From Eupeodes corollae (lineage: Eukaryota; Arthropoda; Insecta; Diptera; Syrphidae), in assembly GCF_945859685.1 (NCBI RefSeq), contig NC_079147.1, positions 303,364,485 through 303,428,484 on the forward strand: a DNA stretch of 64,000 bases, written 5' to 3'. The position numbers and the translations under genes were made by a program. Of the stretch, positions 46,861 to 56,919 are shown piece after piece. The notes beneath the pieces are model-generated. The model was given only the letters and a program-made list of their open reading frames with translations, had not been told where the DNA came from and did not search any database. Every line of letters starts with the position of its first letter. The first letter of the stretch is position 1.

Positions 46861-47036
46861 TTGGGAATGCGCCCTCAGAATTTGCACATCTGATTACTAT
46901 TAAGCTTTAAAATATAATAAAAACGACAATAGCGGCGGTGTTGAAGGTGCAGAAAGAATGTTGTGATGGAAGATAATGACGAAGATGATGAAGGTGATAA
47001 TGATGACGACGATGGTGAAGTTGGTGTTTGGCAAAT

Positions 47037-47750
47037 TTATGATTGATCTAAGAGACTCGGAGGCTCGGCATGTATAGTTTGCGTTTTCTCTTTTTTGTCA
47101 AGAGTTAAAAAATATTTAACTGGAACATGGATGGGCCAGAAGGAAGAGTTTGAGATAGATGAAGCCATTTTATTTTGGGTATAGCACTTCAAATTGTTGA
47201 CGTATCTGTGCCAATAATTTCCACTTCTATTTTCTTTTTTTTGGGGGTTTCTTGTTTTACTCTCAACAACAACAAACTCGGCTTTATTAGAATCATTTTT
47301 ATTTGAAGGTCCGGGAATATTATTTTTTATTGAAGGGTCATTCATTGAAATAAATTTCATTTTTGAATTTTCATATGCCTGGTGCATATCACTATTTACG
47401 TGATTTAAATTATTGTTATTTGTCGATCAGACTTAGTGAAGAGTCAGGCATAATTTATGTCGCTAATTTGCGAGGTGAGGAATTTATTTGAGACATTTTA
47501 AGGGATGATAACTCTTTTTTGATATCATTTACATTCTCGGAAAGAACATTGAAATTGTTAATAAACTGGGAAAGATTAACACTTTTCCAGAATAATCTTC
47601 TTTCGGAAATTATATCAAAATCTTTGTCAATTATATCGACACAATTTTTATGAAAAAAACGACCGCAGAAATATTCGCATTTAACGTATTTAACTTCTTT
47701 GAATGGTTTTATACTTTCTACGCACTAAGTGCAAACTTTAGAAGATTTTA
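47037..47750 (-). pseudogene. LINE ORF1-like protein with PHD-like zinc finger, broken
   Basis: The N-terminal part (about 47740-47600) reads CVESIKPFKEVKYVKCEYFC and GRFFHKNCVDI, a Cys/His pattern like the PHD-type finger at the start of ORF1 in CR1/Jockey-group LINEs. It continues FDIISERRLFWKSVNLSQFI and NDIKKELSSLKMSQI (possible coiled coil). After a stop, 47037-47387 gives MHQAYENSKMKF to SSFWPIHVPVKYF. No partner ORF2 lies directly downstream. It could instead be a remnant of a host gene, but the finger and decay favour a LINE. Confidence 0.5.
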
Positions 47751-47759
47751 TTAAATCGA

Positions 47760-48665
47760 CTGTGAGAGAAGTTAGTCGAAGACTGGGCCGCATCTTAGCC
47801 ATAACCTGACGAATGTTGGTTTTTAAAAGTCACTTACCGTATGACCATAACGCTCCCAATTGACGGTGACGATCGTTCTATCTTCGTTTTCGAAGAAGAA
47901 AAATCAAATCATGCCTCCGGACCAAAGGGCGCACAGGACAGTGACTTTTTGTGCATCTCTTCAATTGTTGAGGATTTTCAGATCCCCAAATACCAACATA
48001 TTGTTCATTAACATACCCACCGAGTCGCTTGCGTTAATTTTGTTCGAAAAATCGCTATTCGCCTGTTGTTCAAGCACCCATTCAACGTATCTACGAAGTT
48101 GTGAATGGTCAGCTGGCTTCAACTGTTGTGTGAGCTGGACTTTATATGGATGCAGTATGTAAGTAAGACAGTCCTAATTCCTGGAAACGACGCGACGAAG
48201 AATCGACACATTCGGTCTCCGGCAACACTTTCACTTACGCAGTGATATCTTCAGTGGTACGAGTGAAACGATGATGGACAGGCCTTACAATAATTGTAAT
48301 CAATAAAGTCTCTTCTTTCGTAGTTGGACGATTATGTAAACCATAATCCCCTCTTAAAGCACGGTATGTATGGCTGTGGCAGAATCACCATTTTTTTAGA
48401 AGGTTTTAACAATTTGTATGCCTTGTGCGATAGTTCAGCGATCCATTTTCTAAAATTACTTTCAATTGAACAAAAAAGTATTAAGTTGACTTTGATTCAA
48501 ATGTCATCTTTTAATTTGTCTATCACAACAGGTTATTAAAATAAGCCTCTTATGTAAAATACAAACAAAAACGATGTTTTTAAGGCTAAGATCAAACTCA
48601 AAATATTTCGTACCAATAAAAAATTATTTTATGAAATACTAGAAGTATTCAAACTAAAGAAGCTC
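47760..48665 (-). pseudogene. DD41D-type mariner relic (M1) with N-terminus
   Basis: Start codon near 48446; the N-terminus resembles MDR-T-AQ-IQIVKTF-KNGDSATA, then ALRGDYGLHNRPTTKE, the helix-turn-helix region. Further on: IVRPVHHRFTRTTEDIT, VQLTQQLKPADHSQLRRYVE, a degraded DEAHF region, and FFFENEDRTIVTVNWERYGH. It then jumps to KTNIRQVMAKM, so the second and third catalytic residues are deleted. Same family as 17300-18200. 48460-48665 is shared with 46000-46190. Confidence 0.75.
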
Positions 48666-49204
48666 AAAAATCTCGAATTTTAAAAAGTAATATCTCAAAT
48701 ACCTGTTGCCTATTATGTAACTCGATTCTTCTTTTGATTCTATTCAAAACTCATTTCCGATTCTACTTTCAAATCGTACTACGTATGAAAGCAGAATCGG
48801 ATGTCGGTTATACCTACTTGTTTCGAAAAAGTGTTTACTTTCGAACGAGTATCGAGTTGTTTGACATTTACAAAAAGTAAACATCAAATTTTTGGACAGT
48901 AATAATTATTACAAAAATTGATGGAATTTGGTTCAATTTGCAAGGAAATGAAGAACGGTACGAGCAAATTGAACGCAGAACAATGACAGATAATACCAAA
49001 ATAAAACTTTGATAAACAAATATCTTCGCTCGCAAAAACATTTAGTGTAGAGTGATTATTTTCGATTTTGCCTTGTTTTGAATTCTACTTTCGAGTTACG
49101 TATGTAGTTCCTCGTACATTCGGAAGTTCATAAGAATATAGTTGGCACTACTAGGACTATTCGATTCTCGTAGAAATGAGAAGGGCCCCTGACATTCTAG
49201 TGAT
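48666..49204. mobile_element. Insertion of about 540 bp, likely a MITE
   Basis: Comparison with the paralogous stretch at 46.19-46.21 kb shows extra DNA here. Near its ends ATGTAACTCGATTC (about 48716) and TTTCGAGTTACGTATG (about 49090-49105) form an imperfect inverted repeat. No coding capacity. The exact ends are not resolved. Confidence 0.45.
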
Positions 49205-49289
49205 CTTGAGATCAAAATTTAATATATATTAAAAGCCCATTGGAAAAGTGTATTTTTATTGCCAAAAATAAAACTACCAAATATATTGA

Positions 49290-49570
49290 ATTATTGTATG
49301 CCACAGGTTTCCATTGGTTAGGACAGCCACTTTAGTCCGTCATGGAATAGGACACACTTAGGCCAGTTTAAAGGCCCATTGTGATAACACATGAATCTTT
49401 AGTCTTTCTCCTAAGATCAATGAAAGCACTTTAAGTCTTTTACGAAACTTGAGAGGCTGATTATGCTAATATGATTTAGATCGTTTAGAAGAATTCTCCT
49501 GGGTACCCCCTCTCGACCTCTTCCTTGTCCATACACCTTCTCCAAAGTCATTTGAGAATATGCCTAGCCG
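49290..49570 (-). pseudogene. R1/Jockey-type LINE, 3' end fragment
   Basis: On the minus strand reads TPRRILLNDLNHISIISLSS and FVKDLKCF, equivalent to the C-terminal SELANKDIKYLLRFIKSSKW of the 43-kb copy. The 3' non-coding part shares ACACACTTAGGC and CCATTGTGATAACACATGAA with it. Confidence 0.65.
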
Positions 49571-50109
49571 TTAATATTCGTGGATGTTCTTTAAAACTCT
49601 CACTCATTGATTCTATTATAGATATTTGAACTTCTGCTTTTTGGGTGAGCTGTGTTTTTTAAAGACCACCATGAATTTTAAACCACTAAAAACAATTCAT
49701 TTGAGAAGAAAAACTTTAACTGCACAAATGTTTTTTTAATATTCTGTTTGACAGAAATTCATTTTTTTTGAACAGATGATTCTATTTTCTTAAAAAAATA
49801 TACAAATCTTTCTACTGATTTGTATTTCAATTTTACATAACTAAAAAATAGTAGATCTTCTTACACTATAATAACGTGAAATAAATATTAATTGCGCCTT
49901 TATTTTACTTTAAATAGTATGGTTCAATATATAAATGTTGTTCCTTTTGTGTCCAAGCAGAAGTGTTTCAGAGGGGCAGCATGTCCCCTCTTACATATCG
50001 CACATTTTAAATCTTCCTAAAAATACATTGGTTTAATTTTCTCACAATACTTTGACCATGCTATATAACAAACTGCCAGTCTTATTTCACTGTTGTAAAG
50101 TGCTATAAA
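49571..50109. other. No supported gene
   Basis: A+T-rich sequence between a LINE end and a possible MITE. Confidence 0.4.
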
Positions 50110-50404
50110 GCCGTGCCGTGCAATAAGAATAACTTTCTAAACTTGACCTTATTGCACTTTAAGAAACTGAAATAAGGCCAATTTTTAGCAGTTGGTCATA
50201 TTCCACCCTCACATTGTGAATAAGGCCAACTTACTTTTACGGTGAGGTATGTAACCCCCCTGCTAGGGCACAAATTAAGATTTAGGGTAGGTGCGAGGTT
50301 GCATAAGGGTAATAAGATCAACTGATGAACACCTTACAAAACTGAAATAATGCCATTTATTGAAATCTGGCCTAACTTCACTTTGTTTTTTTTTCACGGC
50401 ACCT
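50110..50404. mobile_element. Possible MITE with GTGCCGTG ends
   Basis: GCCGTGCCGTGCAATAAG near 50113-50130 and TTTCACGGCACCTTAA near 50393-50408 are inverted around GTGCCGTG. The interior repeats AACTGAAATAA.GCC-type words three times. No open frame. Weak evidence. Confidence 0.35.
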
Positions 50405-50535
50405 TAAAATTCATAGCAATTTTTTTTTTTGGCAGAAATCTGTATAAATTTGACTCATAGTTCACATTATTATTTTTGGTATTATACAAGATCAACTGAA
50501 GTCAATTAAAGCTCCAATGACACCTGAAAATATAA

Positions 50536-53040
50536 CTAATTAGATAGATACATAGATAGATTTATTGATTTATGAAGAAAAATTTTACAAAATCTTTATG
50601 TTTAATTTACTTAAATCTTATAAGGCATGGCCAGAGGGGCCGTCAGCCAGATGAAAGCTCTGCTTACTGTTTTTATTTGAATTTTTTAAATTAATTGATT
50701 TTTTATTTTGAATTGAAAAGCTTTCACTTATTATTTTTCTTATATATGTACATAGTTTTCTGCTATTTTAATAAATTGTGCTAGTTGTTGTAGGTTTTTC
50801 CCATTTAAAATCGCCAGAAGATCAACTTCTTCTAAAATATTTTGTTGCCATATTTGTCGTGGGATTTCTGCCAGAATTAGACATTTTGCGATGAAATGAA
50901 CTATATTTTCCCTTTCGTTGGTATTGCACATAGATCAAATCAAAGCTAGGTCATTGCGGTGCGGTATGAAGTTTAAAGATAACAACTCTCCTCTTGCTCG
51001 AAACAGGAAAGATTTTTGTTCACAAGTAAAATTTTCATTGAAATAGTTGCTTTGTCCTAAGTCATATTGGAGTTTTGAATATATTTCTCTGTGAAGTGAG
51101 CTTCTCGCCTTCTATGTTGTCATTCGTTGCTTTGGAATGGAGGTTATCCAGTAAATTACAGAGAAAAGGTTTCCACTCTGTAAAATTTTCCAAAGTCAAG
51201 CTGAAAGGTATTTCGCACGAGTCTGCTAAATTTTTCCATTCTTCAAACCATGAACTTTGGGACCTTATGACTGAGACTGCAATCTTCCTAGCAATTTTAT
51301 CGGTGTGGCTGTTCATCAGTTTAACAATGTAATTGAAATGTAATCTAAGTGATTTTAGGTACAGTGGTGATAACTCAGTTTCGGTAAGAAGCATATAGTT
51401 TGGTGTTGTGTCCGGTAGACGAAACGGTCATTTTAAAAAGAATCGGAAAGGTTTTTCAGTGGTCTCCTTTTAACCTCAATGAGCATAGAGCTCTTTTTTG
51501 TATTAAATATTTTTGAATTAATTTATAATAAAATAATTGAAATCAAACTATAAATAAAGCGTTTGATTTACATCTTTGTAGATGTTTTCAATCAACCTTC
51601 CAAATTTAAGAGATATTCCGTCTCTAAACAGCTTGTAAATTAGGGCTTTTTTGTCGATAGAATCGAAAGCTGCTCGGAATTCGAGGAAAAAGTTGAATAA
51701 TTCTTTGCGCCTACGAAGATATAGTTCAGCAATGTTCGTCAAGCTAAAGATCTGGTCCACTGTAGAATATCCTTTACTGAACCTAATTTGTGCTTCACTG
51801 AGAAGGTGCTTACTTTCGACCCATTTTCTGAGGCTGCATCTTAAGATTTACATAAATATTTGAGGCGAAGAGTTAAGAAAAGATATACCCCTATAGTTCG
51901 CTGGGTCCATCTTATCTGATTTTTTGTGTAGGGGAAAAATAATAGATTTTCTAAAAGAATCCGGTGCATTCCCTGTGGTGAAGATATCATTTTATACTTT
52001 TGTAAGATGCATAAGAAAATCTTTTGTTGCATATTTAAAGAATTTCGTTTGGGATCAGATCAACTCCGGGAGCTTTATTTTTCTTAATATTCGTTACAAT
52101 TACTTCAACCTCTGAAATTGTTATTTCGCTATCTAGTATTAGGTTTTCAAAATTAGGCATGGCATACTGAATTGGTTGAGAGAAAAATTCTGCGTTCAAC
52201 TGATTTTAAAAATGATGTTTAAGTGCTGATGCAGATAAAAGTTTTTTTGATCCAAACGTTTTTAATTTAGGGATTCTTATTGCTCTCCAAAAATCCGAAG
52301 AGTTTCCGCAGACAGCTATACTTTCTCCTTGTTTCTTCAAAAAGTATACTTTTTTGGCATTGCAAATAGCTTTGAAGGCTCTATTAGCAGTAATGTAATC
52401 AATGGCATTGAAGTTTTGGTACAAGTTTAAAAACGCAAAAGATTTTTTCCTCGCAGACTCACAGTCCTTATCATATCACGGTGATTTAGCTTTGCAGGGA
52501 ACTGGATTAGATTGATGTGTAATGGCTGTGGATGTTATGATGTTCTACAAAACTTCTATCGTCAAAATGTTATCCTTTATTCTTTGTACTGTCATATTTC
52601 GGTTTAAACTCATTTGATACGCTTCAACTCGATTTTTGTTCCATTTCAGTTTTGGTAGAAGGCAATTTTGTGTTTCTAGTTTGTTGGTGACCAATGGCAT
52701 ATGTTCGGAGTATATCGGACTGTCCACCTCAAAATCAAAGATAAACAGAAATGTCGTTCGACGTGAAAAGATAATCTATAACAGATTGGCCTGGATTGCG
52801 GATGATAGTGAGTTTACCTTCCTCATCGCTTTTTTGTGTACCGTTCATAATGGACCGATCGAAAACATTTCCCATGTCCCAAATCATTTTAGCCCTAGCG
52901 TTTAACTTTTTATCTCTGGATTTTATTGCTAGTTGGTTTGGTATAATTTTGCATAGCAACAATTTAATGACTCCATATGAGTTCCCTTCTGTCTTATGTA
53001 CCTGTTCTAGGCGAAAAATAAAAGAATGCAAACATTTCAT
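50536..53040 (-). pseudogene. LINE relic with endonuclease and RT (CR1/Jockey-like)
   Basis: Leftward: the end of an APE-type endonuclease (NGTQKSDEEGKLTII, GQSVIDYLFTS, DSPIYSEHMPLV at 52735-53040 and 52545-52727), then RAFKAICNAKKVYFLKKQGE (52206-52424) and a degraded RT start with HRILLENLLFFPYTKNQIRW (51841-52032). Next come MDQIFSLTNIAELYLRRRKE and LEFRAAFDSIDKKALIYKLF, the first catalytic box (51548-51760). The C-terminal part is at 51062-51394, and a zinc-knuckle-like MCNTNERENIVHFIAKC at 50740-50931. The 3' end has AATAAATCTATCTATG and a (TCTA)n tail at 50538-50570. The YADD region is not recognisable. The element abuts the 3' end of the phospholipase gene. Confidence 0.8.
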
Positions 53041-53057
53041 TTTAAATAATTTATGCT

Positions 53058-53063
53058 TTTATT
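53058..53063 (-). promoter_or_regulatory. AATAAA polyadenylation signal, phospholipase gene
   Basis: AATAAA on the minus strand, about 95 bases after the stop codon of the phospholipase exon and just before the LINE relic begins. Confidence 0.65.
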
Positions 53064-53156
53064 GTTTGTTTTACATTATAATACTACAAAGTGCACTGCC
53101 GAATCTACCAAATAAACAAAGCAAATATTTCACTAAATCTTTCAACCCTCCGTCAC

Positions 53157-53620
53157 TCAAAACTCATCCTTCCAACCATATTTCTGTTTTTTGTCTTTGT
53201 CTTTATAGTTTTTGTTATTATTGTTATTATTATTATTACTGTATTGATTATTATTCTTCTGATATTTACTCTCTTTCGGTGGCTGACAATAGCAAGTTCT
53301 TTTTTGGGCATCCAAAAATGATTTACAGCCTAATGTCAGTGTACCAGTGAATAACATTTTAGCTGCTCCCTTACAACTTTTTATTACAATATCACTGGCT
53401 ATTGTCTTGTCGTATGTCTCACAGTGTCTATAGAGACATCTTTTGAAGTCTAGATCACAGAGTTCTTTATCACTGTTGCAGGTGTCATAGCAAATATCAT
53501 GATCATTACAGCAAGCACCCATTTCAGCAGCTGGTAAGTATTCTGTGCTAATGGACAGTCCCAACGATCCACATCCATCTGATGACGGGGTATAGAGCTT
53601 ATTTTGGACGGCTTTTACAT
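53157..53620 (-). CDS. Group XII-like secreted phospholipase A2, last exon
   Basis: Secreted PLA2 hydrolyses the sn-2 acyl bond of phospholipids, using Ca2+ and a His-Asp pair. The exon starts after the acceptor TTATTGTTCCAG, completing a phase-1 codon; the ATG further upstream is intronic. It encodes VKAVQNKLYTPSSDGCGSLG (calcium-loop region), then MGACCNDHDICYDTC, the CCxxHDxCYDTC active-site motif with catalytic His-Asp intact. LCDLDFKRCLYRHC, LTLGCKSFLDAQKRTCYCQP and a Lys/Asn tail with a run of eight Asn follow, ending WKDEF. Cys spacing resembles group XIIA. About 154 residues are present; the signal peptide and first cysteines must lie in upstream exons not found. The frame is open and motifs are intact, so it is probably a functional host gene. 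The polar tail is unusual. Confidence 0.85.
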
Positions 53621-53795
53621 CTGGAACAATAAATAATAACATTTAAAACAGATGTTAAAATTTGGGTTAATATGAAGTATAAATTTAAAATAACACAAAA
53701 TGAAACTTAAGGACGTGGTTATGCTCAGTTTCTCTACTGGTTTATTGATATGAGAACGTAAAAATTAAGAAAAAGCTGAGAAAACATTGCCTTAA
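53621..53795 (-). other. Intron of the phospholipase gene up to the piggyBac end
   Basis: Sequence between the splice acceptor and the piggyBac element. No upstream exon with a matching phase was found here. Confidence 0.5.
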
Positions 53796-54099
53796 CACGA
53801 TCGCTGCCGCCCAATTAACTTTCGTTTTTTTTTCATCCGGGTGCCTTTAGTGTTTCTTTGCATAAAAGTGTGTGTTTAGTGTTTATAAATTGTTCTGTGT
53901 TTTTGTTATTTTGTGTTTCGTCAATTTTTGAATGTTTTATGGGTGTGACTACCGGCGGGTCACACGGCACCTGATGAAACTGAAATGCATGAGGTGCCAC
54001 GTGATTCACTGGCAGTCACAGTTACTTTCATTCCCTATGATATTTTTTGTCAACAAGTAGCTTTGTATCATTACCAGATATAAATTGAAATACATTTTG

Positions 54100-54905
54100 C
54101 AATGAATTCCAGGATGTTTTATGGAAACCGTAATCGAGACAGGGATTCCGATAATTAAGATTTGGATTTTGAGGCTTCCAGTTCGGATTAATATATTCCA
54201 TCTGGGGAAAATTCAAGCGAATACTCGGAATCGTCTTTTGAAATTTTCGGATCAAGTTATGATTTCAAATGTTTCTGATGGAACTCTAACCGAGTGGACA
54301 ACAGTGAGTGGCCAATCCCTCAAAGCGTTCACTTTCGAACAGAATGGTGTTGTAAATATTCAACCTCAAGCATCTTCAACGGTCACAGAAGAGGTCTTTC
54401 GGCTTCTTCTTCTTCTCGCTCAAAGGAGTGGCTAGACAGTGACACTAACGTCCAAGAGGTACAAAAATTCCTTGGAGTGGTGATGTATACGGGCATTGTA
54501 AAATATCCATCTATTGCTCACTACTGGAGCACTGACAAGTTCTTGCAAAATCCCTTCGTTCAAGTGATGATGCGGAATAGATTCCAGTTACTTTTGAAGT
54601 TCATTCACTTTGCGAACAATTCAATAAACAGTAGAAAAAGTTTGGAAAAAGTAAGTGGACTTTTGGACTTACTTGAAAAAACTTCGTCAAAGCTAGAAGC
54701 ACGAAAGAAATGTTGGCAGTAGATGAATCAACGGTCCCTTGGCGCGGTAGGCTGCAATTCCGGCAGTATAACCCAGGAAAAGCCGTATATTCAGGCAAAA
54801 CTGATTCAAGTAACCAAAGAGGAAAAGATACCCAAAGCACATCGTATTCGACTCGAATTGTCTTAGACTTGGTCCTTGTCTTAGACTTGGCCCTTGTCTT
54901 AGACA
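54100..54905 (+). pseudogene. piggyBac transposase, N-terminal and first catalytic part
   Basis: Encodes SSRSKEWLDSDTNVQEVQKF, LGVVMYTGIVKYPSIAHYWS and MMRNRFQLLLKFIHFANNSI (DDE_Tnp_1_7-type domain), then, after a frameshift, MLAVDESTVPWRGRLQFRQY and NPGKAVYSGK, which includes the first catalytic Asp (VDES). After about 54860 there is a 2.5-copy 18-bp tandem repeat (GTCTTAGACTTGGTCCTT) leading into the SINE. Confidence 0.8.
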
Positions 54906-54928
54906 TGATGGTTAGTGCGATGGACTGT
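54903..54928 (+). mobile_element. SINE, left fragment
   Basis: ATGATGGTTAGTGCGATGG and ACTGT match the 5' head of the SINE family (compare 36665-36695). The rest continues at 56289 after the LINE. The duplicated GCGATGGACTGT / GCGCTGGACTGT is the LINE's target duplication. Confidence 0.75.
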
Positions 54929-56288
54929 AATTGACATTTACACCACACTCTTCAAAAATGCACTGAATAATGCATATTACCCAATACATTGGAAGACCGC
55001 TGTGGTTCATCCTCTCCCGAAAAAGGGAAAGGACAACTGAAACCCGTCAAATCTTCGGTTGATAAGTCTTCTTCCGAGCATCAGCAAATTTTTCGAAATA
55101 ATCATTAATAGGGCTCTGACTAAGTGGGCTGCGGACAACAAAATAATTCCGGATAAACAGTTCGGCTGTTTTTTAGCAGTCGTCTTGACCCCAGAGTGAA
55201 GGTAATTAACTACATGGCCCTCATACGGCCAATGATCGTTTATGGTTGTCCTGTGTGGTTCAACGTTGCCCCTTCCCAGATGGAGAAGTTTCGGGTGTTC
55301 GAGCGGCAGTGTTTACGACGCTGTACCGGCTTATATCGAACAGCCGAATCTCCTTATGTGCATTACTATTGCAGCGAGGTCCTATACAATGGGGCTCGAA
55401 TCAACAGAATTGACAATTTCGTGATAAAACTCGTTCGAGGTCACATTGCAAGAGCTATGTCTTCGACCAACAATTTAATTTTCGGGGCGTGCACGCTTGA
55501 GCGGCTTCATTCCACCAGAGGCATTCCTCTTTTTAGACAAATGCGGATACATGATAGATTGTCAGTTCCGTTAATCTACCACGTCAGACGAAGAACCGTG
55601 GATAGGCGACTCCCATACAATCGGGACGTCATGGCACAAGGCGGAGCCGAGCTCCTTCGGTTCAGTAGGGCTGTGTGCGAACGGGACCGAACTGATAGGG
55701 TGAAGCAGGAGAACCAGTTTTGGTGGCTTCAATCGGCACTTGATATTGGGTAATTGGGATGGGGTTTTAAGCCTTGGACGGCTAATACATACTTGTTTTA
55801 TAGTTTTAGGGTTTAGTTTTAAGTAGAATAGGCATGGTGGTACAAAAAAAAATTAAAAACAAAAAAATAAAAAAACAAAAGAAAGAAAAGAAAAAAAACA
55901 TGGAATATAAAAGAAGAAAAAAAAATTATAAAAACATACAAAAAAAGACAATAAAATATAAAAACAAAAAACGTTAGATTTGCTGCTGTGGTTGTTCTAG
56001 TTTTAAGTAGTTTATAGGTAGAATAGGTAGTTTAAGTTAGCTTTAAGTTTTATATTAAGGACCTTATTTTAAGTAGTTTTTAAGTAGAGGGTCTTGATAT
56101 TAGTTTTTTTTTTCAAAATTTTCTAATAAATACAAAAATAAATGAAATTTAAATTGAAGTAAAATAGATATTAGGGCCACCATTAAGTAAGTTGTAAGTT
56201 ATGGATAATTAGGCTCGTTTTATGAATTTTTGTCTAGCTTTCAGATAAGTTTAAGAATGAAGTAATAAAAATAAATTTAAAAAAAAGA
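54929..56288 (+). pseudogene. LINE relic L1 inserted into the SINE
   Basis: 5'-truncated and internally deleted. 54929-55175 reads the IDIYTTLFKNALNNAHYP-type block, VVHPLPKKGK and NKIIPDKQFG, then jumps to LSSRLDPRVK. 55196-55753 is an open 185-codon C-terminus: YMALIRPMIVYGCPVWFNVA, MEKFRVFERQCLRRCTGLYR, ending FWWLQSALDIG. The catalytic palm is deleted. An A-rich 3' non-coding region runs to 56288. A 12-bp target duplication (54917-54928 / 56289-56300, one mismatch) proves insertion into the SINE. Confidence 0.8.
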
Positions 56289-56566
56289 GCGCTGGACTGT
56301 CATGCAAGGGGTCTTGAGTTCAATCTCTGCCTGTGCCACCTAACTTTTTTCACGGGTACTGCCTCTTGCGAGGAATTGACAAATTCTGCAAAAGTAATTC
56401 TTGTCCTGAAAAGTGCTTTCTCAAATTTATCGTTCGGATTCGGCTTAAAATTGTAGGTCCTATCCATTCCTGACAACAGTACTCGCACACTGGAATGGTT
56501 GAGAGTTATAAGTCACTAGGCCTTGGTTCCCAACGGACTGTTGCGCCACCCAATTTATTTATTTAA
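56289..56566 (+). mobile_element. SINE, right fragment
   Basis: From GCGCTGGACTGTCATGCAAG through the degraded B box (GAGTTCAATCTCTG), GTACTGCCTCTTGCGAGGAA, CAACGGACTGTTGCGCCACC, to the (TTTA)n tail AATTTATTTATTTA. Same family as 13807 and 36652. The 62-residue minus-strand ORF at 56300 is a shadow. Confidence 0.85.
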
Positions 56567-56915
56567 ATTTAAAACAATTGCCACAGGTAATTTGTATACA
56601 TCCATTTCTTTAGCTAAAAACCTCAAATACATCTCACTGAAACTCTACGCCAAGCTCAGAAAAAATGAAGTAAAATGGCTTGAAAATTCAGCAGTCGTAT
56701 ATGTCAAATGGAAAAAAATGCGTTGGGTACAAAACATGGTTTGGAGAAAGTACCTACAGGAAAGCGGTCGAGGCAAGGTGATGAAATTCGAAAATTGCGT
56801 TTTATTGTGGACTATAATCATACTAAGAAAGGTATTGACATATCCGATCAAATGGCTTGTTATTTTACACACTTCTACCCAAAACTTTTAGATGGTATCA
56901 TAAAATAGCCTAGGT
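56567..56915 (+). pseudogene. piggyBac transposase, second/third catalytic part
   Basis: Reads TGNLYTSISLAKNLKYISLK, where relatives have DN-YTS, so the second catalytic Asp appears to be Gly. It continues AKLRKNEVKWLENSAVVYVK, then in the next frame KHGLEKVPTGKRSRQ and RFIVDYNHTKKGIDISDQMA, the third catalytic region with Asp retained. A deletion removes the GT-RNRKGLP block. It stops where the mariner begins. Confidence 0.75.
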
Positions 56916-56919
56916 TATA

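Noticed and set aside
53740..53790. Possible first exon of the phospholipase (hydrophobic MFSQLFLNF-like peptide on the minus strand)
   Set aside because: The only nearby GT would leave a phase-2 end, while the known exon needs phase 1.
55196..55753. 185-codon open frame as a host gene
   Set aside because: It is the C-terminus of a LINE; the same block is found decayed at 39721 and is flanked by a LINE 3' end and target duplication.
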